This document shows, in pieces, positions 52,941-62,106 of a stretch of 64,000 nucleotides of DNA. The notes under the pieces are model-generated. The model worked only from the letters and a program-made list of their open reading frames with translations. It searched no databases and was not told the DNA's origin. This DNA is from Paenibacillus apiarius (lineage in GTDB: Bacteria > Bacillota > Bacilli > Paenibacillales > Paenibacillaceae): NCBI RefSeq assembly GCF_017052585.1, contig NZ_JAFFHZ010000001.1, positions 1,980,501-2,044,500 on the forward strand, written 5' to 3'. Position numbers and translations under genes: made by a program. Position 1 is the stretch's first letter, and every line of letters starts with the position of its first letter.

Positions 52941-53468
52941 ATGAAGCCTCGACGATTTGTTATCGAAGCCGTGATGTTAGCGGTATACGGTCAATTATTT
53001 ACTCCTAAGCGCCCGGTGGAGTATATCATTCCTTACACGACCATTATGGAATTGTATGAGATGCGTCAAGAAGGCGATCAGGTGATGCCCGACCCTGAAG
53101 ATGACGTACACGCCAAGCAGCAGATTGAGCAGCTCATTACATTTTTCGAGAGCGAGCTGAATAAGAAGAAAATCGAACGCGCCTTGACGGTGCCTTGGCG
53201 TCAAAGCCCGCCGCTGCTTCTGCAAGATAACGTTTCCTGCATCATCGTGAATGCCATGGACAATGCCCGGTATGGAGAGCTGTTCGATCCAGTGGAGACT
53301 GAACTTATTCTTACTGCATTGCGCGAACAAGCTCCTCTGCTCACGGACCAATTCGAGTACGTCGGCCGTCTAATCGAGAATGAAATCCCGATTCCGATCT
53401 ATGATATCGATGACTTTGATTATGCTTTAGAGCAGGAGGATGCCAAAGGCGACTCCAACATGAAGTAG
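52941..53468 (+). CDS. Conserved hypothetical protein (often called ADP-heptose synthase)
   Basis: About 175 residues; ATG 52941 with AAAGGGGG upstream. A compact, acidic protein with the phrases FVIEAVMLAVYGQLFTPKRPVEY and FDPVETELILTALREQ, which I recognise from bacilli, where it carries the misleading name ADP-heptose synthase. No nucleotide-binding motif is seen. Function unknown. A terminator follows. Confidence 0.8.
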   Translation: MKPRRFVIEAVMLAVYGQLFTPKRPVEYIIPYTTIMELYEMRQEGDQVMPDPEDDVHAKQQIEQLITFFESELNKKKIERALTVPWRQSPPLLLQDNVSCIIVNAMDNARYGELFDPVETELILTALREQAPLLTDQFEYVGRLIENEIPIPIYDIDDFDYALEQEDAKGDSNMK

Positions 53469-53473
53469 AGACA

Positions 53474-53505
53474 ACCCGCCCCTTCGTTGTCAGGAGGCGG
53501 GTTTG
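53474..53505 (+). terminator. Terminator of the conserved hypothetical gene
   Basis: ACCCGCC and GGCGGGT arms followed by TTGTT. Confidence 0.75.
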
Positions 53506-53535
53506 TTATGTGAAGTCCAGCACGATTTTACGACG

Positions 53536-54081
53536 CTATCTATTGTGTTGATCATTTATGTTTTTGTATATAGCCTCGTTTTGTCTAGAGTACCCAACAA
53601 TGTCCACAGGGCTCCTTTCGATTTGATCACTAATCGCTATAACAAAGCGAGTGTCGTTGTAATCAATATATTTGAGCTCATGCTGCATCTCTTGCCCACT
53701 CATCGATTTCACCGTAATCCTGTCGATCGCATCGTCATATAAAATAGAAGTAAACAGAACGTTTCCATTATTCGAGATCGTATGCCAGTATACTCTAGTT
53801 TTCTCCGGTATCATTTTAGGCACATATAGATAATTGACAATTGAATGCTCTGCATTTACATAGAATACATGTGCACTGTACTGGTTATCCGTTATAAAAG
53901 ATACATGGTACGAATTGACTTTATACTCTACAAGTGAGGAACGATCAAGCTGGTATTTTGAATTGAGATAGGACTGGAATGGAGCTAATTTATCGTTATT
54001 CTTCATGATGATGGCTGCCCCTATTATGATCAAAATAAGAGTGATACATGATGCAAGGAGATATTTTTTTTTCTTATTCAT
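53536..54081 (-). CDS. Membrane-anchored protein of unknown function
   Basis: About 181 residues. I chose ATG 54081, with AAGGTGG upstream. One helix (about 5-27) anchors it, and a beta-rich outer part follows. It lies next to the secreted 302-residue gene, both AT-rich. No family was recognised. The pair forms an island between the polyprenyl synthase genes and the UbiA-type gene. Confidence 0.72.
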   Translation of the reverse strand: MNKKKKYLLASCITLILIIIGAAIIMKNNDKLAPFQSYLNSKYQLDRSSLVEYKVNSYHVSFITDNQYSAHVFYVNAEHSIVNYLYVPKMIPEKTRVYWHTISNNGNVLFTSILYDDAIDRITVKSMSGQEMQHELKYIDYNDTRFVIAISDQIERSPVDIVGYSRQNEAIYKNINDQHNR

Positions 54082-54103
54082 CCCTACCACCTTTCTTCAC
54101 AGA

Positions 54104-54127
54104 CAAAAAAGAGGAGTCGCCCCCTCT
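54104..54127 (-). terminator. Hairpin between the two island genes
   Basis: AAAGAGG and CCTCTTT arms with TTTTTTG on the minus strand, directly after the stop of the 302-residue gene. Confidence 0.65.
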
Positions 54128-55036
54128 TTAAAAACTCATGTAAGTTACCTTCTCACGCAACCAATTATCATAAGATTTATCAAATGTTATACCTACAGAC
54201 CACGGCCCAACACTTATACTACTTACATAATTTGAAGCCCATGTATGGCCCACACTAGCTTTGAATGAAATGGTAGTACCCGAAGGTGGATAACCATCAG
54301 TAAAGTTGAAATAATACCACATTAAATGTCTATATGCATTATATTTCTCGAACTTTGGTGGATTGACTCTTGCCACCTGAACAGTATCATCAAAATAGAA
54401 ACCGGCTCCTCTGGCATCCTTTGGATCATTCGCTCTATATGACCAGTCAGTCTCAGCTAATGTGCCATGTGTAAGTGTATAAAACTTCGGAGCAAAAACA
54501 TTAATATCTCGATGCAATGAAAATAACCCTATTCCATCCCTTCCTCCTACATTTATGGTTCCTGAACAGAAAGCTGGACATTGTGCATCATTATAGAAGT
54601 TTGTGTTTTGCCACATTCCTGCCATTTCGATAACATGCATATTTACTTTGGAATCATAATAGATTGTGAGCTTATCTATCTCATAATCAGCTCTAGTAGA
54701 TAAGGGGGTAACTGAATTATCACCTTTATCGACCCGTATAAGACCAAGTCTTTCATAACCTTTCTCTAATTCTTCAAGCTCTGCTTTCGAAGCCAAAAAA
54801 CTGTTTGAATTCGTCAAATGTTGCTCTGAGATTTGATCCAATTTTGCTCTTGCCTTTGCAACCGCAAGAAAATAGTTACCAACCTCTTCACTTCTCTTCT
54901 CAATTCTCACTTCTTCATCTTTCGAAAGAAACCTTTTATTTACTCGTAACTCGTCTCCAACCATGTTTTCATTTGCAAAGACAGTGCTAGAAATACATAA
55001 CATGACGACGACAAAAGCTAAAATAGTTTTTCTCAT
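54128..55036 (-). CDS. Secreted protein of unknown function, AT-rich
   Basis: 302 residues. The signal peptide (about 1-21) ends in VFA. Residues about 30-110 look helical and coiled-coil forming. Residues about 120-302 look beta-rich, aromatic-rich (YYFNFTDGYPPSGTTISF) and end without an anchor. Cys appears in a QCPAFCSGT pair. No family is recognised. In style it resembles the 228-residue secreted protein at 15486. It is followed by the membrane-anchored 181-residue gene. Confidence 0.75.
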   Translation of the reverse strand: MRKTILAFVVVMLCISSTVFANENMVGDELRVNKRFLSKDEEVRIEKRSEEVGNYFLAVAKARAKLDQISEQHLTNSNSFLASKAELEELEKGYERLGLIRVDKGDNSVTPLSTRADYEIDKLTIYYDSKVNMHVIEMAGMWQNTNFYNDAQCPAFCSGTINVGGRDGIGLFSLHRDINVFAPKFYTLTHGTLAETDWSYRANDPKDARGAGFYFDDTVQVARVNPPKFEKYNAYRHLMWYYFNFTDGYPPSGTTISFKASVGHTWASNYVSSISVGPWSVGITFDKSYDNWLREKVTYMSF

Positions 55037-55328
55037 TTTTCCCTCCTAAGAAATTATTTCCAAATGTCATATTAACCCATATTTTAGATGAATACAATAG
55101 GTATTTCCTATTTAACCGAAATCGTTTTCATTCATATTTATTGTAGAAATAAATAGAACAATGATGAAAAATTGAAATCTTCTTTGTATTGGTTCCACCA
55201 TGTACAACTTAAGACCTAAAACATCTAAGTAATTCTATTGATGCCAATAATGAATTTCTTTTTATCACCACTATGAAAGACAGACAACCCCCTAGATATT
55301 ACATATAAAATAAAACTCATTTTAATTT
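55037..55328. other. AT-rich promoter region
   Basis: Upstream of the secreted-protein gene. No other feature seen. Confidence 0.4.
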
Positions 55329-55595
55329 TTAAAAATGGATGGCGTATAGGACGGAAATGGTGGGCGTTAAATCGGATTCTTCGATGATCTTCATAAAATT
55401 CCATGAGGATATGGACTTGTGTACAATTGTTGTTAGAATCTCGCTTAACTCGCTAAGGAAAAGTGTCAATGAAAACACGCAGTGGTTCAACAAGGAGTCA
55501 TAATGCACTACCGGAACGCTATCCATTTCGGCAGAAGTACCATTTACATTGATAAGATTAGTATCTGCCTGTACCGTTAACGTATTCCTATTCAT
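55329..55595 (-). CDS. Small hypothetical protein
   Basis: An 88-residue frame with AGAAGGAC about 14 bases before the ATG, which is far for a ribosome site. It has no signal peptide, one mildly hydrophobic middle helix and no recognised family. AT-rich like the island. It may be a gene relic. Confidence 0.35.
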   Translation of the reverse strand: MNRNTLTVQADTNLINVNGTSAEMDSVPVVHYDSLLNHCVFSLTLFLSELSEILTTIVHKSISSWNFMKIIEESDLTPTISVLYAIHF

Positions 55596-55878
55596 TTTAA
55601 ATGGAGTCCTTCTTTTCTCTTTGTAGTAGTTCTTTTGCCGCCGAGGAACTCGCTGACTGCATGCAGTGGGATTATGAGTTAGTTGTGCTTATCAAGGTAC
55701 GGTGCTTAGGTAAGGTGTAAAGCACGTTGCATTGATTTGAAGCAAGATAGGTACTTTCTTGGCAGTGTTAAGCGTAGACGACGACGCATGTTCGTCGTTC
55801 GGTTGAGATGAGGGATTCGGCAAGAATTACCCAATATAACCCTATTCATCCGAAAGATAGAAGATTCGTTTTCCTAAT
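55596..55878. other. Spacer without a gene
   Basis: Nothing coding is supported. A GACGACG/CGTCGTC-type hairpin lies at about 55776-55800. Confidence 0.4.
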
Positions 55879-55921
55879 AAAAAAGAAAGGAAGAATGCTT
55901 TGACGCGCACCTCCTTTCCCT
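55879..55921 (-). terminator. Terminator of the UbiA-type gene
   Basis: GGGAAAGGA and TCCTTTC arms with TTTTTT on the minus strand, just past the stop at 55933. Confidence 0.7.
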
Positions 55922-55932
55922 ATCGCACATAT

Positions 55933-56805
55933 TCAGTTCAGAAAAAAGTCAGCCATCGTACAGAACAAGATCACCATACTAATGACTTGATTCAAGTTAT
56001 ATGACGCCACGTTCATCCGTTGACGGTTCGATGGCTTGATGATGTTGTGCTCGATCGCGAGCAGCACTGCTGCAGCCCCGATGCCCCCCAAGTAAATCCA
56101 GCCCAAACCCTGGATGAAGAACAGCGTCAGCAGGAGCACAACCATAATCGTGTGCAGCGAACGAGCGATAAAGAGAGAATCCTCGTACCCGAATAGGCTC
56201 GGCACCGACCACAACCCTGTTTTGCGGTCGAATTCAATGTCCTGCGTGGCATAGATAATATCGAAGCCTGCGATCCAGAGCATGACGATCGTGCCCAGAA
56301 TGAATGGCGTGACGGCGAATTGGCCCGTTACCGCGAACCAAGCGCCGATGGGTGCGGAGGCAATCGTAAAGCCCAAATACAGGTGGCAAAGCCATGTAAA
56401 CCGCTTCGTGTACGAATACGAGCAGATGAGCACGATCGCTACCGGCGACAGCCACAGACAGAGCGGGTTAAGCATGCCCGCTGCCAAGATGAAGATCGCG
56501 AAGTTAACGACGACGAACAGCGTCACTTCCCGTTCCCGCAGCAGCTTGCGCGGCATATGGCGGTGCGCGGTGCGCGGGTTCGCCTCGTCGAAGCGCCGGT
56601 CCACGAGCCGATTAAAGGCGTTAGCTCCATTCCGGGCTCCTACAAGCGCGATCAGCGACCACAGCATCACATGCGCCGAAGGTATGCCGCCCGCTGCCCA
56701 CACCATGGAGATGACGGCGAACGGCAGCGAGAAGAGCGTATGCGAGAACATGACAAGCTCGCCGAACATGCGCGTCTTGCGGAATACTTTCTGAATCATT
56801 TCCAT
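55933..56805 (-). CDS. UbiA-type prenyltransferase (MqnP/MenA-like)
   Basis: 290 residues, about eight helices. The Asp-rich motifs are NAFNRLVDRRFDEANPRTAHR (NxxxDxxxD type) and DIIYATQDIEFDRKTG. The wording MFSHTLFSLPFAV and YSYTKRFTWLCHLYLG is closest in my memory to MqnP of the futalosine menaquinone pathway rather than MenA. It joins a polyprenyl diphosphate to an aromatic acid in the membrane. It is near the prenyl synthase genes and may supply the quinone for the Ndh2-like enzyme. Confidence 0.9.
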   Translation of the reverse strand: MEMIQKVFRKTRMFGELVMFSHTLFSLPFAVISMVWAAGGIPSAHVMLWSLIALVGARNGANAFNRLVDRRFDEANPRTAHRHMPRKLLREREVTLFVVVNFAIFILAAGMLNPLCLWLSPVAIVLICSYSYTKRFTWLCHLYLGFTIASAPIGAWFAVTGQFAVTPFILGTIVMLWIAGFDIIYATQDIEFDRKTGLWSVPSLFGYEDSLFIARSLHTIMVVLLLTLFFIQGLGWIYLGGIGAAAVLLAIEHNIIKPSNRQRMNVASYNLNQVISMVILFCTMADFFLN

Positions 56806-56938
56806 GAATTACTCCTCCATTGCAAAGCGTTCCGGCATTGCCGCCGTTACATCCAGCGGATGAGGCGAGGCAGGGCGATCTGATCCTATGATGGACGCCC
56901 CGATTCGCTTGACTCTGGCCAGCGGCGACCCGTGCGAA

Positions 56939-58243
56939 TTACGCCTGAACACCAGCCAATACATTATCGAGCTCGGTCAGCATCGACTTGATGTCTTCCT
57001 CCGTCATGACGATCGGCGGCTGAAAAGCGAGCACGTTGCGGGCCACTCCATTTTTCCCGATAATGAAGCCCCGATCCTTCATCGCTTCGAGCACGCGATC
57101 CGTCAGCGCCGCACTGTCACCATCATCCGGACCGCGCAGCTCGGCACCAAGCATCATGCCTTTGCCGCGCACGTCGGCAATCATTCCGTGCTTCGCTTGG
57201 AGCCCTTGCAGTCCTGCCTTCAATAAGCCGCCCAGACGCTCCGCACGCTCTACCAAGCCCTCCTGCTCCATATAATCCAACACGGCGAGCGCCGTCGCCG
57301 ACGATACCGGATTGCCCCCAAACGTCGATGCCGACGCGCGATTGAAGCTGGCCGCGATCTCATCGGTCGTGGCGAAGGCGCCGATGGGCACCCCGTTGCC
57401 GAGCGCTTTGGCCATCGACATGATATCCGGCACGACGCCGTAGTGGCTCATGGCGAACATGTGTCCCGTACGGCCGAACCCGGTCTGAATCTCGTCGGCG
57501 ATAAGGAGAACGCCATATTGCTCCAGCAGCGCCTTCACTTCGCGGAAGTACCAATCCGGAGGCGCGATGATGCCGCCGTTGCCTTGAATCGGCTCTACGA
57601 TCATGGCTGCAATCGTAGCGCCCTTCTCCGCGAGCACTTGCTTCAATGCCTCAACCGATCGGCGCGCAGCCGTCTCGTTGTCAGTAGCCGGGTCATATGG
57701 ACGCGGAATGAAGGTTACGCCCTGATCGAGATAATCGTCGGAACGCCACATCGGAATGCCCGTTACGCCCATTGTCAAGAAGGTGCGTCCGTGCAAGCCC
57801 TGCTCCAGGGCGATGAAATCGCGCCGCTTCGTATGCAATCTGGCGAGCGTCATCGCGCCCTCATTCGCTTCCGATCCGCTGTTGCAGAAGAAGGTCCGCT
57901 TCAGCTCTCCGGGCAGAATCCCGTTCGCGAGCCGCTCTGCCAGGTCTGCCATCGGCTGGGTCAAATAGATGGTAGTCGTGTGCTGCAGCGTCTGCAGCTG
58001 CTTGATGGTCGCTTCTGTAATGCGGGGATTGCAGTGTCCGCAAGCGACGACCGATACGCCGGCAAAAAAGTCCGTGTACCGTTTCCCCGTGTCATCGAAC
58101 AAATATTGCATGGAACCGCGCACGATTTGCGGCGGATTGCTATAAAAATGATGCGTGCACGGGAAGAAATATTGCTTCCGCTTCGCGACGACGCCCTCCG
58201 GCCCGATATATCCGTTCTCTTTATCTTTTCCTGTGTCTATCAC
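56939..58243 (-). CDS. Class III aminotransferase
   Basis: 434 residues of the PLP fold-type I, class III group (AGXT2/GabT-like). The PLP lysine is in SMAKALGNGVP and the preceding Asp motif is LLIADEIQTGFGRTG. SGSEANEGAMTLARL binds the phosphate. It probably transfers an amino group from beta-alanine, GABA or alanine. It lies upstream of the UbiA-type gene by 133 bases and 19 bases after the U32 gene, so it may share a transcript, but no functional link to EET is evident. Confidence 0.92.
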   Translation of the reverse strand: MIDTGKDKENGYIGPEGVVAKRKQYFFPCTHHFYSNPPQIVRGSMQYLFDDTGKRYTDFFAGVSVVACGHCNPRITEATIKQLQTLQHTTTIYLTQPMADLAERLANGILPGELKRTFFCNSGSEANEGAMTLARLHTKRRDFIALEQGLHGRTFLTMGVTGIPMWRSDDYLDQGVTFIPRPYDPATDNETAARRSVEALKQVLAEKGATIAAMIVEPIQGNGGIIAPPDWYFREVKALLEQYGVLLIADEIQTGFGRTGHMFAMSHYGVVPDIMSMAKALGNGVPIGAFATTDEIAASFNRASASTFGGNPVSSATALAVLDYMEQEGLVERAERLGGLLKAGLQGLQAKHGMIADVRGKGMMLGAELRGPDDGDSAALTDRVLEAMKDRGFIIGKNGVARNVLAFQPPIVMTEEDIKSMLTELDNVLAGVQA

Positions 58244-58262
58244 CTTTCATCCACCCCTTCGT

Positions 58263-60230
58263 TTATACTCCGGCTGGTTCCAAGGCCAGTGCTTGTCCGA
58301 ATTGAAGCGATCCGAGCGTATAACCTGCATACACCGGCTTCATCTCACGGTACAAATCTCCGCAGCGCGACAAGTCTTGAATAGCCGTCCGATACGTGCG
58401 AATGATTCCACGCAGTTGTTCGGTTGTATAGGTCTTGCCCTCAATCCGGAAATGATTCACGCCCGCTTCGTGCAGCTCCTTCAGGAATGGCATATAGCAC
58501 AGCTCCTTCGCCAGCGCCAAGTGATTGCGGCCGCTCCAATCGCGGTAGACCGGATTTTCTCCTTTATCCGTCAGCAGCACAAGGTACTGATTGTCCACAT
58601 GCTTGTTGTCTTCCTGCATGATCGGCTCCATCACTTCCGCATTTTCGTACAGGTCAAGCTCCAAATACATGACAATCGGCGACCCGTGCACAATGACTTC
58701 TACCGGTACTTTCGATTGCTTCAGCAGGCTTGTGAAGTCGTCCAATGGAAGCTCCAACGAAGCATGCACGCGCTCCATGCCGAAATGTCCGTGATAGAGC
58801 TCTGCCGACATATGATTGAAGACGTTCAAGTTAAAATCGCCAATCATCGGCAGTCCGAGATCGCGGAATTTGTGCATCGCGCCAATATTGGTCACAAGCA
58901 GTCCATCCAGGCCGTAATTGCCATTGCGCAGGAAATGATTGTATTGCTCCATATGCATTTCATTCATCATCCGCGGCATGCCGAGAATGATTTGGGAAGC
59001 ACCCTTCATCGAGGTCAACGTTTCGAGATCATTCCGGGTAAACGGCCGATCTGGCTGAAAAACATCACCGGTCACATATACCGCATCGACTCCCTCTTCA
59101 AGAGCCGCCTTCGCTTGTTCCAAGTTGTTGACGTGTACGGACAACTGAGGACGCGCAGCTGCTGCGTCAGGCTTGCGGCTTTCCGCAATGGTGTCGCGAA
59201 CCTGCTCCAACCGTTCCAGCTTCACTTCACGTTCCGCTGTTGGGGTGCTGAATACTTTCCCCGTACTATAGAACTTGCCTGTACCCTCATAACGGGTATT
59301 AATATATTCGATTCCCGGCTTGCCGAACGCATAGGCGGTCGAGAAATCACGCTTGCGATTTTCATGCAGCGTCTCGCTGTCCTTCTTGCGGTCATAACCG
59401 ATCGGATCTGCAATATACCGATCAATCGCATCGCCATAGCTGTTGGTAATCATGAGCAGGAATTCCTGATCGCGCATCCGTCCTTCAAGCTTGAAGGAGG
59501 TAATGCCGGACTTAATCAGTTCTGGAATATGCTCGTACATGTACATATCTTTCGCCGCCAGCGGATATTCGGTTGGGTACACATTACCGTCCTTCTTCAC
59601 CCGGTAATCCCAGCGGCAAGGCTTCATGCAGCGGCCGCGGTTGGCGCTGTTGCCATACAGCATCGAGCTGTACAAGCAGTTCGCCCCATGCACCGTACAC
59701 ATATCTCCGTGCACGAAATACTCGAACTCCATCCCCGTCTTCGCCTGCAGCAGCTCGGCCGTATGCAAATCCATCTCGCGCGAAGCCACGACCCGCGTCA
59801 CGCCCATTTGCTTGAGCGCCTCAATCATGTCCAGATTGTGCACATTCATCATGACGGATGAATGGATAGGCACATTCGTTAAGTTCATTTCTTGGATGAG
59901 TGGGAATACGGCTAAATCCTGAGCAATGATCGCATCCGGACCAATTTCGTTCAAAAACGTCAAATAACGCTTCGCTTCGTCCAAATCCTCTTCGTTCATC
60001 AGATTGTTCACGGTCACGTATGCGCGTTTGCCCCGTTCATGCGCCATGATAATTGCTTCACGCACTTCGTCGTACGATAAATTGTAGCCCTTGCGCATCA
60101 TTCTCATGTTGAGGCTCGGTCCCCCGAAATATACGGCATCGCAATTCGAATCAATGACCGCTTTGAAAATGTCAAACGTACCGGCCGGAGCCAACAGCTC
60201 AATTTCTTTTCCGTTAAAATATCTAGCCAC
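58263..60230 (-). CDS. U32-family peptidase-like protein
   Basis: 655 residues. The N-terminal TIM barrel (about 10-320) has LLAPAGTFDIFKAVIDSNCDAVYFGG and the U32 signature EYFVHGDMCTVHGANCLYSSML, with the Cys set CMKPCRWD after it for a metal or iron-sulfur cluster. A second barrel-like half occupies about 355-560, and a short tail follows. Relatives (YrrO/TrhP) hydroxylate tRNA uridine. The extended length makes it a two-domain form. The gene is monocistronic or leads the aminotransferase and UbiA-type genes. Confidence 0.9.
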   Translation of the reverse strand: MARYFNGKEIELLAPAGTFDIFKAVIDSNCDAVYFGGPSLNMRMMRKGYNLSYDEVREAIIMAHERGKRAYVTVNNLMNEEDLDEAKRYLTFLNEIGPDAIIAQDLAVFPLIQEMNLTNVPIHSSVMMNVHNLDMIEALKQMGVTRVVASREMDLHTAELLQAKTGMEFEYFVHGDMCTVHGANCLYSSMLYGNSANRGRCMKPCRWDYRVKKDGNVYPTEYPLAAKDMYMYEHIPELIKSGITSFKLEGRMRDQEFLLMITNSYGDAIDRYIADPIGYDRKKDSETLHENRKRDFSTAYAFGKPGIEYINTRYEGTGKFYSTGKVFSTPTAEREVKLERLEQVRDTIAESRKPDAAAARPQLSVHVNNLEQAKAALEEGVDAVYVTGDVFQPDRPFTRNDLETLTSMKGASQIILGMPRMMNEMHMEQYNHFLRNGNYGLDGLLVTNIGAMHKFRDLGLPMIGDFNLNVFNHMSAELYHGHFGMERVHASLELPLDDFTSLLKQSKVPVEVIVHGSPIVMYLELDLYENAEVMEPIMQEDNKHVDNQYLVLLTDKGENPVYRDWSGRNHLALAKELCYMPFLKELHEAGVNHFRIEGKTYTTEQLRGIIRTYRTAIQDLSRCGDLYREMKPVYAGYTLGSLQFGQALALEPAGV

Positions 60231-60375
60231 AGTCGCTCTCCCCCAAGCTTATACTTTATTTATATTGCAGCATGCATAGCAGCAATTTCCTCACAAAAAT
60301 CATATCATATTTTAAATTAAATTTGTGATAATTTTCACAATTTATGTGAAAAAATTCGCTTTCCAACCGCGATTG

Positions 60376-60397
60376 TTGAAAAAAATTCATTTTTCAC
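60376..60397 (-). terminator. Weak hairpin after the ecfT gene
   Basis: TGAAAAA and TTTTTCA arms around AATTCA. It may end the ECF operon. Confidence 0.4.
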
Positions 60398-60412
60398 ACC
60401 TTTTATTGCCGC

Positions 60413-61204
60413 TTACCACCACATCACAAGCAGCAGCATTGCGATAAACAAGGCCATAAAGGCATGATCCGCACCGCTCCACGTTAGCTTCCTGAGTGAA
60501 GTGCGAGGAGCGTTTAAAACATACCCGCGCGCCTCCATCGCTTGCACAAGCTCCTCCGCACGCCGAAAAGCACTTACTATGACCGGCACCATGAGCGTCA
60601 TGACCATCTTCCCCTTTTGAGTAAAGGACAGATCCTGAGCATCAGCTCCGCGGGACGCTTGCGCCTTCATCACTTTGTCTGCCTCTTCGAAAATGGTAGG
60701 AATGAAGCGCAGCGAAATGCCGATCATCATCGACCATTGCTGCGGCGACCCGCCTACGTATTTGATAGGCTTAAATACGCGCTCCAATCCGAGATTCAGC
60801 GCAACCGGGGTGGTCGTAAACGTCAATATCGCCGTAAATGTAACGAGCAGCGCCATGCGCCATACCGCATAAGCGCCATAGGTGACCCCTCCGGTCGTTA
60901 TGTTAAGTCCAGCTACGTTCACGAGTGAATTGCCGCTCTTGTCGAACAACAAGTAGAAAATAAACATAAAGGCCATAATGAACCATAGCGGCCGTGACGC
61001 GCGAAAATAGCGGTACAGCGAAATGCGCGAGCTCATCATAATAAGAAGCGCGAATACGGTAAGCGCGGCAAGCTCCGTGAATTGCTCGGCTAATATCACA
61101 GCGACAAGATAGATAACCATCGCAATGAGCTTCGCACGCGGATCGAGCCGGTGTATCCAGGAGTCGGCATCAACGTAGCGTCCGATCATCATTTTGGCTT
61201 GCAT
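60413..61204 (-). CDS. ecfT: ECF transporter T component
   Basis: About 263 residues. I chose ATG 61204, with GGAAGGAGG upstream, which places the overlap with the ATPase gene at 16 bases. Five to six membrane helices are followed by the coupling helices carrying MKAQASRGAD and MEARGY, the two Ala-Arg-Gly motifs that contact the ATPases. It links the A subunits to an S component for vitamin uptake. Confidence 0.94.
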   Translation of the reverse strand: MQAKMMIGRYVDADSWIHRLDPRAKLIAMVIYLVAVILAEQFTELAALTVFALLIMMSSRISLYRYFRASRPLWFIMAFMFIFYLLFDKSGNSLVNVAGLNITTGGVTYGAYAVWRMALLVTFTAILTFTTTPVALNLGLERVFKPIKYVGGSPQQWSMMIGISLRFIPTIFEEADKVMKAQASRGADAQDLSFTQKGKMVMTLMVPVIVSAFRRAEELVQAMEARGYVLNAPRTSLRKLTWSGADHAFMALFIAMLLLVMWW

Positions 61205-62106
61205 AGCGGATCCTCCTTCCCGTTCTCGCCGTCGCCGTTGCCCTGTATGTCTTTGAGCCGAAGCGCAATCCAATCCGCCCACGCCTCGACATCACACGGC
61301 AGTTCTTCCCACGCAGCGTCCGTCCTCTCCATCACGAGAGAGGCAAAGCGCAGCGTGCTCGGAATGACAATGCCTGCCCTTTCAAGCTGTTCCGGTTGAC
61401 TCATCAATTCAGACCGCGCGCCTTGGAACGTCACCGTTCCTTCTTTCATGAGCACGAACGTATCCGCATAAGCGAACACCTCGTCCAACCGATGCGTAAC
61501 CATGACAATCGTCTTGCCCTCTTCCTTGCACAAGCGGTTGAGCAATTGAATCAGTTCCGTCCGGCTCACCGGATCGAGCGTGGCTGTAGGCTCATCCAGC
61601 ACGACCACTTCCGGGTTCGATGACAGTACAGTAGCAATCGCTACTTTCCGAATTTGTCCGCCGCTCAGCTCGAAGGGGCTCGCTTGCAACAGCGCCTCAT
61701 CCAGGCCGACTTGCCTTAGCGCCTTGCGGGCCGAAGCTGCGGCCTCCTCCTCGCTCTGCCCGAATTGAAGCGGACCGAACTTCAAATCGCGCTCCACCGT
61801 CTCCTCAAACAACTGATGCTCCGGAAATTGAAATACGAGTCCCACCCGTTGCCGCAACGGCTTCAGGCCTTTCTGCTTCTCGCCGCCGGCAAACTTATAT
61901 TCAAGCACCTGCAGCGAACCCGATACAGGCTGCAATATACCGTTAAAATGCTGCAACAGGGTCGACTTGCCGGAGCCGGTCGAACCGAGCACGGCAATGA
62001 ATTGCCCCGCTTCCAGCGTAAGATCCAGCCCATTTAGCGCCAGGGGCGCAGCCGGTCCCTGTCTAGGGTAGTGAAACGTCAACCGTTCGGCATGTACGAT
62101 GGCCAT
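61189..62106 (-). CDS. ecfA2: ECF transporter ATPase
   Basis: 305 residues. Walker A is GSTGSGKST, the signature is ELSGGQIRKVAIA, Walker B is VVVLDEPTATLDP and the switch His is in VMVTHRLDEVF. The first of two A components, the other being fused to an EetA-like domain upstream. It overlaps that gene by 28 bases, so translation is coupled. Confidence 0.94.
   Translation of the reverse strand: MAIVHAERLTFHYPRQGPAAPLALNGLDLTLEAGQFIAVLGSTGSGKSTLLQHFNGILQPVSGSLQVLEYKFAGGEKQKGLKPLRQRVGLVFQFPEHQLFEETVERDLKFGPLQFGQSEEEAAASARKALRQVGLDEALLQASPFELSGGQIRKVAIATVLSSNPEVVVLDEPTATLDPVSRTELIQLLNRLCKEEGKTIVMVTHRLDEVFAYADTFVLMKEGTVTFQGARSELMSQPEQLERAGIVIPSTLRFASLVMERTDAAWEELPCDVEAWADWIALRLKDIQGNGDGENGKEDPLCKPK

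Noticed and set aside
58155-59861. Plus-strand open frame of 568 codons
   Set aside because: Antisense shadow of the U32 gene, which has all family signatures.
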